From contig JAZQZM010000052.1 in NCBI GenBank assembly GCA_045634085.1, positions 1 through 64,000 of the forward strand: a stretch of 64,000 nt of DNA. The letters are read 5' to 3'. The translations under genes were made by a program, and so were the position numbers. Numbering within the stretch: position 1 is the stretch's first letter; the number at the start of each line of letters is the position of its first letter. The stretch is from HGM04593 sp045634085. Lineage in GTDB: Bacteria > Bacteroidota > Bacteroidia > Bacteroidales > Bacteroidaceae. Positions 9,312-17,742 of the stretch are shown here, in pieces. The notes under the pieces were generated by a model that did not search any database, had not been told where the DNA came from, and saw nothing but the letters and a program-made list of their open reading frames with translations.

Positions 9312-10046
9312 ATGAAAAAGTTCTTGCTAATCTCCTTTGCGGTATTGACCATGACCGGCTGCTCCGTTGTCAACAGGAATATATCAGCAACAGACTCTCT
9401 CCAGGCGGCAGCTTCTGAAAACATTACAGAAAAACTGGTCTCTATGATCAACGGTTACACCAACCAGATAAATGCAGCTGAGACTGTATATGACCTGTTC
9501 TTCATATCGGAAAAATGCTACAAGGACAAGATGTATTTCGAGAGGGATTATGCCGAGAAAATCAATACATTCAAGAACTCACTTACTAAAGAAGGAGAGG
9601 TTGCACACAACGAGGCTATAAAAAGCGCAATGGACGCATTTGAGGCGGCTGTCAACACAAAGGCTGATATACTGGCAGCCAAGAAGAAAGGATTGGAATT
9701 CCAGGACCTGACTCTTGAAAGAGCCATGGAGAAAGCCAAGGCCGAGGACAAAATGGTTTTTGTAAATTTCCACACCAATACCTGTGGACCTTGCAAAAAA
9801 ATGGAAAAGACAGTATTCCCAAAGCCCGAATGCTGTGAATACATAAACAAGCATTTCATTCCAATAACGGTTGACGGCGAAGACAATGGAACCGGAACAG
9901 AGATTGCAAAAAAATACAATGTGTTCATTTATCCCACATACATGATTCTGTCAGCAAACGGCTTCAAAGAGGGCGAAGTGTTGGGAGCAGAATATGATGT
10001 CAACAAGTTCTTGGATATGCTGAAAACCATAATCCACGACAAATGA
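9312..10046 (+). CDS. Thioredoxin-fold lipoprotein
   Basis: A 244-residue probable lipoprotein: the signal ends in a lipobox (LTMTGC, Cys17), so it should be acylated and held on the periplasmic side of a membrane. Residues 30-130 are helical and unlike anything I recognise. From about 135 on there is a thioredoxin domain with active site CGPC (Cys158-Cys161) in FHTNTCGPCKKMEKTVF, and a downstream FIYPTYMIL segment in the position of the cis-proline loop. The family (thioredoxin_7/DsbD-gamma-like) carries reducing or oxidising power to extracytoplasmic partners; the partner is not indicated here. It has its own candidate promoter and a terminator after the stop. Confidence 0.88.
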   Translation: MKKFLLISFAVLTMTGCSVVNRNISATDSLQAAASENITEKLVSMINGYTNQINAAETVYDLFFISEKCYKDKMYFERDYAEKINTFKNSLTKEGEVAHNEAIKSAMDAFEAAVNTKADILAAKKKGLEFQDLTLERAMEKAKAEDKMVFVNFHTNTCGPCKKMEKTVFPKPECCEYINKHFIPITVDGEDNGTGTEIAKKYNVFIYPTYMILSANGFKEGEVLGAEYDVNKFLDMLKTIIHDK

Positions 10047-10070
10047 TACCGGATGGACAAAGATAGAATT

Positions 10071-10105
10071 TGCGGGTGCTCCTTTATTGGTGCACCCGCA
10101 TTTTT
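10071..10105 (+). terminator. Rho-independent terminator after the thioredoxin lipoprotein
   Basis: TGCGGGTGC (10071-10079) and GCACCCGCA (10092-10100) form a perfect 9-bp GC-rich stem followed by TTTTTG. It separates this gene from the convergent thioredoxin gene. Confidence 0.85.
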
Positions 10106-10140
10106 GTCATAAAGAGTCAACCATAACAGAAAATGACAGA

Positions 10141-10503
10141 TTACTGTTTAAACAGGAGCCCCTCTATCTCCTCCCTCAACTGGGGTTTCCCCACCGCACC
10201 TTGAGTAATCCTTATGGGCCCATTCAAAGGGATGAACACAAGTGTAGGTATGGAACGTACACTAAAGAGTGATGCAAGCTTCTCCTCCTGTTCAACATCG
10301 ACTTTATAAAAATCGACTCTGCCGGTATACTCTGCCGATACCTCCTCGAATACCGGTGCAAACATCTTGCAAGGAGCACACCAGCCTGCATAGAAATCTA
10401 TAAGTGCAGGTTTGTCGCCGAGGAACTTGAATTCACCCGGATTCTTCTCATAATCGGCAATCCTCTTCATGAACTGCCCTTTTGTCAAATTAACTGTTGC
10501 CAT
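10141..10503 (-). CDS. trxA: Thioredoxin
   Basis: A 120-residue cytosolic thioredoxin with no signal peptide. The active site reads DFYAGWCAPCKMFAPVFEEV with the CAPC pair (CGPC in most thioredoxins), and the cis-Pro loop RSIPTLVFI follows at the expected distance. It has about 12 extra N-terminal residues before the fold. It reduces disulfides in ribonucleotide reductase and other cytosolic clients. It is convergent with the thioredoxin-fold lipoprotein and divergent from the DASS transporter gene. Confidence 0.93.
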   Translation of the reverse strand: MATVNLTKGQFMKRIADYEKNPGEFKFLGDKPALIDFYAGWCAPCKMFAPVFEEVSAEYTGRVDFYKVDVEQEEKLASLFSVRSIPTLVFIPLNGPIRITQGAVGKPQLREEIEGLLFKQ

Positions 10504-10632
10504 AATACTCTATTGTTGTTAGAATTGCACATAAAGCACGCCCTTTGATGCCCAAGAAAGAGCATGTCCATGAGGAACAACAAAAACAAAGTATGTTTAT
10601 GTCACGACAGCACGCAAATTAAGCAGACTTTT

Positions 10633-10665
10633 TTTGATTCTTTGGATTGTTTAGAGTAAATTAGC
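10633..10665 (+). promoter_or_regulatory. Candidate promoter of the DASS transporter-porin-GH84 run
   Basis: TTTG (10633-10636), a 20-bp spacer, then TAAATTAGC (10657-10665), one base off the TAnnTTTG -7 consensus; the ATG follows about 40 bp later. Confidence 0.5.
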
Positions 10666-10703
10666 ACCATATAAAATAAATTGGGGAAATATATTTCAGA
10701 ATT

Positions 10704-12437
10704 ATGGAGCAGCAAAGTATCTTAGGCAAGGTTTGGCGTCTGATACGCCATTACAACCGTTACATCAAAGTAGGCCTCATCTCCCTCGTAGCGCTGATAA
10801 TTGCAATGTTGCCTACAGAGTTGTTATGCATCCCCGGACTCGACCCGATACAGCAACGCGTAATTGCGATATTCATCTGGGCTGCCTGCATGTGGATAGT
10901 GGAGGCAGTACCGGCATGGACAACATCGTTGCTCATCATAGTGATAATGCTGTTCACCGTTTCGGACAGTTCAATAAACCCTCTCATTAAGGACATAGAC
11001 AAAAACATGCCTCAGGTTGACGGTTACCGCCTTGTAGTATACACCGGCGACGCCACTGAGGAGGCAAAGGAGGAGGCCATGAAAATGGGAGCCATAATGG
11101 AAGAGGCATTCCCGAAACAGAAGGCATACGTCATGCAGGACTCACTTGCTACCCAGTGCCTTTTCGGCGACTACCGCAAGCTGAAGGATGCCGAGGATGT
11201 CATGTACCAGAGCAAGGGCAAAGAGATAGCAAAAGAGATTGAGATAAAGAAGTGTACCGTAAACGCCCCTTGCAGGCTGTTGAGCTACAAGACACTCATG
11301 AACACGTTCGCCAACCCCACGGTAATGCTCTTCCTGGGAGGATTCATCCTTGCACTGGTAGCATCAAAGAGCGGTGTCGACGTGAGCATGGCACGCGTAA
11401 TGCTCAAGCCGTTCGGTTCAAGGCCTAGCGTGGTACTTTTCGGTTTCATGCTCGTGACAGCAATCTTCTCGATGTTCGTGAGCAACACGGCCACTGCAGC
11501 CATGATGCTCACATTCCTTGCACCTGTACTGCGCCAGTTGCCGTCCACTGAAAAGGGCACGGCTGCTCTTGCACTCGCAATCCCCATCGGTGCCAACGTA
11601 GGCGGACTTGCAACACCTATCGGCACGCCGCCTAACGGCATTGCACTGCAGTATATCAACGGTGAACTCGGACTGAACGTGGACTTCGGAGAATGGACGC
11701 TGCTGATGACACCGCTCATGCTCGCAGTACTCATAATCTCATGGATTCTGTTGCGCATAAAGTATCCGTTTACCGCAGAGAAAGTGAACATGTGCATTGT
11801 AGGCGGAGCCAGAAAGGGCTGGAGGACTTATGTCATCTACGGCACGCTTACCGTGACAATCCTTTTGTGGATGTTCGAGAAGGTGACAGGCATAAACTCA
11901 TACGTTGTAGCACTGTTCCCCATTGGAGTGTTTGCCATAACACGCATAATAAAGTCAAGCGACCTTAAGGAGATCGACTGGGCATGCCTGTGGATGGTGG
12001 CCGGCGGTTTTGCGCTTGGAGAAGGAATGTCGAAGACCGGACTTGCCGACAACCTTGTACAGGCAATTCCATTTGACGGCTGGCCGGTAATAGCGATACT
12101 GGTAGGCGGCGGACTCATCTGCTGGTTGCTCTCGCAGTTCATCTCCAACTCTGCAGCAACGGCGCTTATGGTGCCTATCATGGTAGCAGTGGGCAAAGGT
12201 ATTGAAGATTCGCTTGGAGAGTATGGCGGAATAGGCACGATGATTATAGGCGTTGCCATGGCAGCATCATTCGCCATGTCACTGCCAATAAGCACACCGC
12301 CTAATGCAATCGCTTACTCTACAGGCCTTATAAAGACAAAACAGATGTTCACGACAGGCATCCTTGTGGGAGTCATTTCACTGGTTCTCGGATATGCACT
12401 CATCATAATGGTCGGCAGAACAGGTTATTTCGGATAA
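10704..12437 (+). CDS. DASS/SLC13-family anion symporter with an internal SPOR-like domain
   Basis: A 577-residue inner-membrane symporter of the divalent anion:sodium (DASS) family, importing dicarboxylates, citrate or sulfate with Na+. Family hallmarks are the paired SNT motifs: FVSNTATAAMML near 260 with GLATPIGTPPN near 305, and FISNSAATALMVP near 480 with LPISTPPNAIAY near 530. Between the second helix (ending near residue 86) and the helix beginning near 203 there is an extra soluble segment of about 110 residues. Its core (107-170) begins YRLVVYTGD and reads like a Bacteroidetes SPOR domain: strand, helix (EEAKEEAMKMG), FPKQKAYVM, then LFGDYRKLKDAEDVM. This insertion is not part of the usual DASS fold. 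A porin gene follows 18 bp downstream, suggesting a coordinated outer/inner membrane uptake route. Substrate unassigned. Confidence 0.9.
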   Translation: MEQQSILGKVWRLIRHYNRYIKVGLISLVALIIAMLPTELLCIPGLDPIQQRVIAIFIWAACMWIVEAVPAWTTSLLIIVIMLFTVSDSSINPLIKDIDKNMPQVDGYRLVVYTGDATEEAKEEAMKMGAIMEEAFPKQKAYVMQDSLATQCLFGDYRKLKDAEDVMYQSKGKEIAKEIEIKKCTVNAPCRLLSYKTLMNTFANPTVMLFLGGFILALVASKSGVDVSMARVMLKPFGSRPSVVLFGFMLVTAIFSMFVSNTATAAMMLTFLAPVLRQLPSTEKGTAALALAIPIGANVGGLATPIGTPPNGIALQYINGELGLNVDFGEWTLLMTPLMLAVLIISWILLRIKYPFTAEKVNMCIVGGARKGWRTYVIYGTLTVTILLWMFEKVTGINSYVVALFPIGVFAITRIIKSSDLKEIDWACLWMVAGGFALGEGMSKTGLADNLVQAIPFDGWPVIAILVGGGLICWLLSQFISNSAATALMVPIMVAVGKGIEDSLGEYGGIGTMIIGVAMAASFAMSLPISTPPNAIAYSTGLIKTKQMFTTGILVGVISLVLGYALIIMVGRTGYFG

Positions 12438-12455
12438 TATAAAACTATCACACAT

Positions 12456-13742
12456 ATGAAAAAGACACTATTTGTTGCAGCACTGATGGCGATGTTCTTC
12501 GGTGGTGCCAAGGCACAGGAAAAACCCAGTGTAAAGCTCTACGGTTTCATACGCAACTACGCATGTTTCGACACACGCGAGAGCCTTACATCGAACAGCG
12601 AACAGTTCTACTACATGCCAAAGGACAAGTTCATTGACCCCAACGGCAAAGACATCAACGAGCAGCCCAATATGATGCTCCTTAGCATCACCACACGTTT
12701 GGGAGTGAACATCACAGGCCCCGAGTTCCTCGGTTCAAAGACATCGGCAAAGATTGAGGCCGACTTTGCAGGATTCGGTACAAGCAACACCGTACTGCGC
12801 ATACGCCAGGCATATGCAAAGATGGACTGGGAGAAGAACTCGGTACTCGCAGGACAGGCATGGCACCCGATGATGGGCGACATGATGCCCGACGTGTTCT
12901 CGCTCGAGACCGGCGCGCCGTTCACGCCGTTCAGCCGCTCTCCGCAGGTGAGATATGACTACAAGAACAAGAACTTCACACTCACTGCTACTGCACTCTA
13001 CCAGTTCCAGTACACATCGTACGGCCCCGACGGAGCTTCGTTCAACTACGCACGTAATGCTGCGGTACCCGAACTCTATTTCCAGGCGATGTACAAGAAC
13101 GGCGGTTTCATGATGGGAGCAGGAGTTGACCTCCTCACACTCAAACCACGCCAGAGCTACACAATGGGCACACCGGTCAACCCTACAGACGTTCCGAACG
13201 GGAAAGACAGCAATGGTAATCCGACATACACGTACAAGTGCTATGAGGATCCTGTAGTAAGCATCAGCCCTACAGTATTCGCTTCGTACAAGAAGGGTGA
13301 CTGGGGCGTCAAGGGACGTTTCACATATGCACAGAACGCTGCCCACTTGAGCATGATAAGCGGTTACGGTGTAACTAAGATAAAGGATAACGGCGAACAG
13401 GAGTACGGCACACTCAACAGTTTGAACGGCTGGATTGACATCACCAACAAGCAGCAGCTAAAGAAGGGCTACCTTACATGGTGCTGGTTCGTGGGATACA
13501 CAAAGAACCTCGGCTGCAATGACGATATCGTAGGTCCTGTATACATGCGTGGCGAAAAGAATATGGACAGTATGTGGAGAGATGCACTGAGCATCCTTTA
13601 CACACACAACGCGATGTCTGTCGGCCTCGAGTGGAACAGCACAACCGTGGCATACGGCAAGGCAGACAGCCGCTATAAGATGAGCGACACACACAAAGTT
13701 ACCAACGAGCGTATATGCCTGATGCTCAAGTATAACTTCTAA
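12456..13742 (+). CDS. Outer-membrane porin-like beta-barrel protein
   Basis: A 428-residue protein with a clean signal peptide (cleavage after GGAKAQ, about residue 21). The rest consists of alternating amphipathic strands rich in Tyr, Trp and Gly and ends in an aromatic residue (ICLMLKYNF), as outer-membrane barrels do. It opens with SVKLYGFIRNYACFD and contains RQAYAKMDW and AGQAWHPMM, typical of phosphate-selective porin (OprO/P)-like or DcaP-like barrels. It is probably cotranscribed with the DASS symporter and likely passes the same anion through the outer membrane; that link is inference from order and spacing. Confidence 0.8.
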   Translation: MKKTLFVAALMAMFFGGAKAQEKPSVKLYGFIRNYACFDTRESLTSNSEQFYYMPKDKFIDPNGKDINEQPNMMLLSITTRLGVNITGPEFLGSKTSAKIEADFAGFGTSNTVLRIRQAYAKMDWEKNSVLAGQAWHPMMGDMMPDVFSLETGAPFTPFSRSPQVRYDYKNKNFTLTATALYQFQYTSYGPDGASFNYARNAAVPELYFQAMYKNGGFMMGAGVDLLTLKPRQSYTMGTPVNPTDVPNGKDSNGNPTYTYKCYEDPVVSISPTVFASYKKGDWGVKGRFTYAQNAAHLSMISGYGVTKIKDNGEQEYGTLNSLNGWIDITNKQQLKKGYLTWCWFVGYTKNLGCNDDIVGPVYMRGEKNMDSMWRDALSILYTHNAMSVGLEWNSTTVAYGKADSRYKMSDTHKVTNERICLMLKYNF

Positions 13743-13765
13743 GCAATAATTTTAAACCATATAAT

Positions 13766-15991
13766 ATGAACAAGAAAATCTTAACATTAGGCCTTATGCT
13801 CATGGCCGGAATGGGTGCCACCGCACAGGTGAGCCTTGTAAACCCCGTTCCACAGGAAGTTGCGGCCCAGGCAGCCATTTTCAAGGCTCCTGCACAGTGG
13901 ACAATCAATGCCGACAAGAAACATCTTTCGGGCTACATCTACGATGCACTGATGACAGCATCGCCCGAGGCTGTAAAGAAAGCCGACTTCAAGGTAACAC
14001 TCGGTGTACGCGGCGAAGGCAAGGTAAGCAAGTACAAGAAGAGCATCCCTGCTAAGATCGAGGGCTACTTCATGAAGGTAACCGAAAAGGAGGTTGTAAT
14101 TGCCGGTAACGACGAGAAAGGTCTCTTCTACGGTGTACAGACCCTCCTTGGCATGATGAATGAGGGCAAGCTCGAGGCCTGCACAATCACCGACTGGCCC
14201 GATGTACCATTCCGTGGTACTGTAGAGGGTTTCTACGGAACACCATGGAACCACGAGGCACGCAAGAGCCAGCTCGAGTTCTACGGTCGCAACAAGATGA
14301 ACGTATATATCTACGGTCCTAAGGATGACCCCTGGCACCGTGACAAATGGCGCGAGCCATACCCTGAGATAGAGGCAAACCGCATTGCCGAGCTTGTGAA
14401 TGTGGCAAAGGCAAACGGTGTGAACTTCTACTGGGCTATCCACCCGGGCGTTGACATCAAGTGGAACGACCAAGACCGTGACTACCTCATGGCAAAGCTC
14501 GAGGTAATGTACCAGCTGGGCGTACGTTCATTCGCAGTGTTCTTCGACGACATCTGGGGCGAGGGTGCAAAGGCCGACAAGCAGGCTGCGCTGCTCAACT
14601 ACATCGACGATAACTTTGTACAGGTAAAGAAGGACGTTGCTCCTCTTATCCTCTGCCCTACCGAGTACAACAAGGGCTGGGCAAACGAGCAGGGCGGTTA
14701 CTTGCGCACACTCGGCAGCAACCTGAACAAGGGTATCGAGGTGATGTGGACAGGAAACTCCGTGGTTGCCTGCATCGACAAACCTACAATGGAGTGGATT
14801 AACGAACGTATCGAACGCAAGGGCTACATTTGGCTCAACTTCCCTGTAAACGACTTCGTACGCGACCATATCCTCATGGGCCCTGCATACGGCAACGGCC
14901 TTGACATCGCTACAGACGTGTCGGGCTTCGTAAGCAACCCGATGGAGTATGCCGAGACTTCAAAGATTTCACTCTACGGTATTGCGGACTACTGCTGGAA
15001 CATGGAGGAGTATGACTACCAGAGCAACTGGGAGAAGAGCCTCAAGGATATCCTTCCAAGCAGCCACGAGGCATTGCGCACATTCGCACTCTACAACAAG
15101 GATCTTGGCCCCAACGGTCACGGGTTCCGTCGCGAAGAGGGCGATGAGCTCAAGGAGATTGTTGCCGCAGTTGAGAAGGGTGACTTCATGGGCGTAGCAA
15201 TGCTCAACGTTGCATGTTGCGAACTGGAGACTGCCTGCGACATCCTGCTCAATGACAATAGCAACCCACAGCTGTTACATGAACTCCGTCCTTGGATTAT
15301 CCAGGGTAAGAACCTTGCAGCCTATGGTAGAGCAGTCTGTACAATGAAGATGTTCTCAAGCATGAAGGACAACAGTGCATCTACAAGCAAGCTCATCAAC
15401 TTCGAGAACCTCTACAAACAGGCACGTTCATTGCAGAAGCAGATGTTCGACCTAGAGAACAACAAGGCAATGCGTCACCCATACCAGATTGGTACAAAGA
15501 TTGGTACAAAGGTAATGTTGCCTACACTCAACAAAATCTTTGCACAGGCTACCGAGGAGTACAACACTGTACACGGCACAGACCTTGACAAGAACGCTGA
15601 GTACAACCCATTCAAACTCACATCAACAGTGACACAGCTTGCACTGCTCCCAGTGAAGCTCAACGGCGACAGAGTGGAGATTGCATCGGCACTCGAGGTT
15701 ATCAACTGGCAGGCAGGCGGCGAGCTCATGATTGAGAGTGAGACACCAGTTACATTCCAGGGCATGGACTTCAACTTTGGCGTGAACGGTGTTGCTAAAC
15801 ACTTCAAGCTTGAACTGTTCGTAAACGGTGCATGGAAAGAGGTTTCTCTGTTGCACTACAACGACAACGACCCTGTTATCCACACAGGCAACGAGCTCGG
15901 CGGCATGACAGCGACCAAGCTGCGCATCACCAACAAGAGTGGCGAGGAACAGAAGGTATACTTCAAGAACTTCAACTTCATCAGAAGATAA
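13766..15991 (+). CDS. GH84 family beta-N-acetylglucosaminidase (O-GlcNAcase-like)
   Basis: A 741-residue secreted hydrolase with a signal peptide of about 21 residues (GMGATAQ). An N-terminal alpha/beta domain lies at about 30-145. The (beta/alpha)8 catalytic domain begins FRGTVEGFYGTPWNHEARKS, the GH84 signature, and carries the catalytic aspartate pair Asp261-Asp262 in VFFDDIWGEG, used in substrate-assisted catalysis through the N-acetyl group. A helical region and a C-terminal beta-sandwich (about 620-741) complete the family architecture. It removes terminal beta-GlcNAc from glycoconjugates such as mucin glycans. It starts 23 bp after the porin gene with no terminator between. Confidence 0.94.
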   Translation: MNKKILTLGLMLMAGMGATAQVSLVNPVPQEVAAQAAIFKAPAQWTINADKKHLSGYIYDALMTASPEAVKKADFKVTLGVRGEGKVSKYKKSIPAKIEGYFMKVTEKEVVIAGNDEKGLFYGVQTLLGMMNEGKLEACTITDWPDVPFRGTVEGFYGTPWNHEARKSQLEFYGRNKMNVYIYGPKDDPWHRDKWREPYPEIEANRIAELVNVAKANGVNFYWAIHPGVDIKWNDQDRDYLMAKLEVMYQLGVRSFAVFFDDIWGEGAKADKQAALLNYIDDNFVQVKKDVAPLILCPTEYNKGWANEQGGYLRTLGSNLNKGIEVMWTGNSVVACIDKPTMEWINERIERKGYIWLNFPVNDFVRDHILMGPAYGNGLDIATDVSGFVSNPMEYAETSKISLYGIADYCWNMEEYDYQSNWEKSLKDILPSSHEALRTFALYNKDLGPNGHGFRREEGDELKEIVAAVEKGDFMGVAMLNVACCELETACDILLNDNSNPQLLHELRPWIIQGKNLAAYGRAVCTMKMFSSMKDNSASTSKLINFENLYKQARSLQKQMFDLENNKAMRHPYQIGTKIGTKVMLPTLNKIFAQATEEYNTVHGTDLDKNAEYNPFKLTSTVTQLALLPVKLNGDRVEIASALEVINWQAGGELMIESETPVTFQGMDFNFGVNGVAKHFKLELFVNGAWKEVSLLHYNDNDPVIHTGNELGGMTATKLRITNKSGEEQKVYFKNFNFIRR

Positions 15992-16012
15992 TTATCTCTG
16001 TAAAAACCGATA

Positions 16013-16054
16013 AAAACGTGGGTGGCCCAAAAGCAAATGGGTCATCCACGTTTT
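16013..16054 (+). terminator. Rho-independent terminator after GH84
   Basis: AAAACGTGGGTGGCCC and GGGTCATCCACGTTTT form a 16-bp stem with two mismatches around a 10-nt loop, ending in a T run 22 bp after the GH84 stop. Confidence 0.8.
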
Positions 16055-16082
16055 GTCTTTACATTAATTATCACTATCTTCG
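16052..16082 (+). promoter_or_regulatory. Candidate promoter of the C1 aminopeptidase gene
   Basis: TTTG (16052-16055) lies 19 bp before TATCTTCG (16075-16082), a one-base variant of TAnnTTTG. The -33 element overlaps the tail of the upstream terminator. Confidence 0.5.
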
Positions 16083-16109
16083 CCAATAGAATATAAAATA
16101 GAACAGAAT

Positions 16110-17519
16110 ATGAACAAGACTAAACTATTCGGCTGTATTGCTGCGGCCATGATGCTGGCGGCCGGTGCTACAGCACAGGAGAACAAAGGAGGCATTGATG
16201 CAGGAATGCTTCAGGAACTGAAGGAGAGCTACAAGCCTACGACCTCGGAGAAGGCTCTGCAGAACATCATGTTGGCAAACTCGGTAAAAGTCCTCTCGGT
16301 AAACCAGGAGAATCTCAACGAACTGGACACCTACTTCAGCCACAGCGTGAATTCAAAGGGTATCACCGACCAAAAGTCATCGGGCCGTTGCTGGCTCTTT
16401 ACCGGCATGAACGTGTTGCGCGCCAAGATGATTGCAAGCGAGAACCTCGGCGCTTTCGAGTTCTCACAGATATACAACTTCTTCTACGACCAGCTGGAGA
16501 AATCGAACCTATTCCTTCAGGGAGTAATAGACACACGCAAGAAGCCATACGATGACCGCACTGTAGAGTGGCTGTTCAAGCACCCGCTGAGTGATGGCGG
16601 TACATTCACCGGCGTGGCCGACAACATTGCAAAATACGGTATCGTACCCAAGGGAGTGATGAAGGAGAGCTACACAAGCGACAATACAAGCGCATTCTCG
16701 GCACTGCTTACAACAAAACTGCGCGAATTCGGTCTTGACCTGCGCGATGCACACGCAAAGGGCACAAAGGAGAAAGAGCTCCTGAAGATGAAGAAAGAGC
16801 AGCTGAAGGTTGTGTACAGAATGCTTGCCCAGGTATACGGCGTTCCACCTACAGAGTTCACATGGGCTCCGAAGGACGCGAACGGCAAATACCGCGAGGA
16901 GCCACAGAAGTACACTCCAAAGAGTTTCTACGAAAAATTCCTGAACATCAACATGCAGGACGATTATGTAATGTTCATGAACGACCCGAGCCGTCCCTAT
17001 TGGAAGAGTTACGAAATCGAGTATGACCGCCACCTCTACGACGGACACAACTGGCTCTACATCAACCTGCCTATTGAAGAAATCAAGAAGATGGCGATTG
17101 CATCCATCAAGGACAGCACAATGATGTATTTCTCTTGCGACGTGGGCAAGTTCCTCGACTCGAAGCGCGGCACACTCGACATTGCCAACTACAACTACGG
17201 CGAGCTGTTCGGCATTGAGTTCGGCATGGACAAACGCGAGAGAGTGATGACATTCGACAGCTGTTCATCACATGCCATGACACTGAAGGCCGTCGACCTT
17301 GACAAGGATGGCAACCCCGTAAAATGGCAGGTAGAGAACAGTTGGGGTGCAAATTCCGGTTTCCACGGCACACTCATCATGACCGACGAGTGGTTCAACG
17401 AATACATGTTCCGCCTTGTTGTCGACAAGAAATACATCCCGGAAAACATTCTCAAGGTACTGGATGAGAAACCGACCATGCTCCCCGCATGGGATCCCAT
17501 GTTCATGCCCGAGGAATAG
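16110..17519 (+). CDS. pepC: Secreted C1 family aminopeptidase C / bleomycin-hydrolase-like cysteine peptidase
   Basis: A 469-residue papain-fold aminopeptidase (C1B, PepC/bleomycin hydrolase). Unlike the usual cytosolic enzyme it begins with a signal peptide (cleavage near GATAQEN), so it probably acts in the periplasm or outside. The catalytic Cys is Cys94 in DQKSSGRCWLFTG. The His lies in SSHAMTLKAVDLD and the Asn in WQVENSWGANSG. FEFSQIYNFFYDQLEKSN and SDGGTFTGVADNI match the family. Known PepC enzymes form hexamers whose C-terminus limits cleavage to N-terminal residues. It stands alone with its own promoter and is followed by a long perfect palindrome. Confidence 0.93.
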   Translation: MNKTKLFGCIAAAMMLAAGATAQENKGGIDAGMLQELKESYKPTTSEKALQNIMLANSVKVLSVNQENLNELDTYFSHSVNSKGITDQKSSGRCWLFTGMNVLRAKMIASENLGAFEFSQIYNFFYDQLEKSNLFLQGVIDTRKKPYDDRTVEWLFKHPLSDGGTFTGVADNIAKYGIVPKGVMKESYTSDNTSAFSALLTTKLREFGLDLRDAHAKGTKEKELLKMKKEQLKVVYRMLAQVYGVPPTEFTWAPKDANGKYREEPQKYTPKSFYEKFLNINMQDDYVMFMNDPSRPYWKSYEIEYDRHLYDGHNWLYINLPIEEIKKMAIASIKDSTMMYFSCDVGKFLDSKRGTLDIANYNYGELFGIEFGMDKRERVMTFDSCSSHAMTLKAVDLDKDGNPVKWQVENSWGANSGFHGTLIMTDEWFNEYMFRLVVDKKYIPENILKVLDEKPTMLPAWDPMFMPEE

Positions 17520-17546
17520 CCCAACGGCAAACTGAACAAACAATGA

Positions 17547-17590
17547 TATACATACAAGAGGAGCAAGGTCTTGCTCCTCTTGTATGTATA
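17547..17590. terminator. Perfect 21-bp inverted repeat after pepC
   Basis: Bases 17547-17567 are exactly complementary to 17570-17590, leaving a 2-base centre (in practice a tetraloop). The core is AAGAGGAGCAAG / CTTGCTCCTCTT. No T run follows, so it is either a Rho-assisted/processed 3' end or a stability hairpin for the pepC mRNA. Confidence 0.6.
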
Positions 17591-17713
17591 TCCAACACAT
17601 GACACCTTATGGTTGCCTGTTTGAGCCCACTTTGAAACCTTTCTATTGATAAAACCGATAGATAAGTTCACTTTAAACACTAAGACCTGATACTCCGACG
17701 AAAAAAAAGGTTG

Positions 17714-17722
17714 TAATTTTGC
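17714..17722 (+). promoter_or_regulatory. Candidate -7 box of nhaA
   Basis: TAATTTTGC is a perfect TAnnTTTGC, 20 bp before the chosen nhaA ATG. No clear -33 TTTG is seen at the usual distance. Its position argues against the upstream TTG (17719) as start codon. Confidence 0.55.
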
Positions 17723-17742
17723 ACGCCAAACATAAAATAGAG

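Noticed and set aside
17719..17742. Upstream TTG start for NhaA
   Set aside because: It lies inside the -7 promoter box; the ATG at 17743 gives the normal N-terminus.
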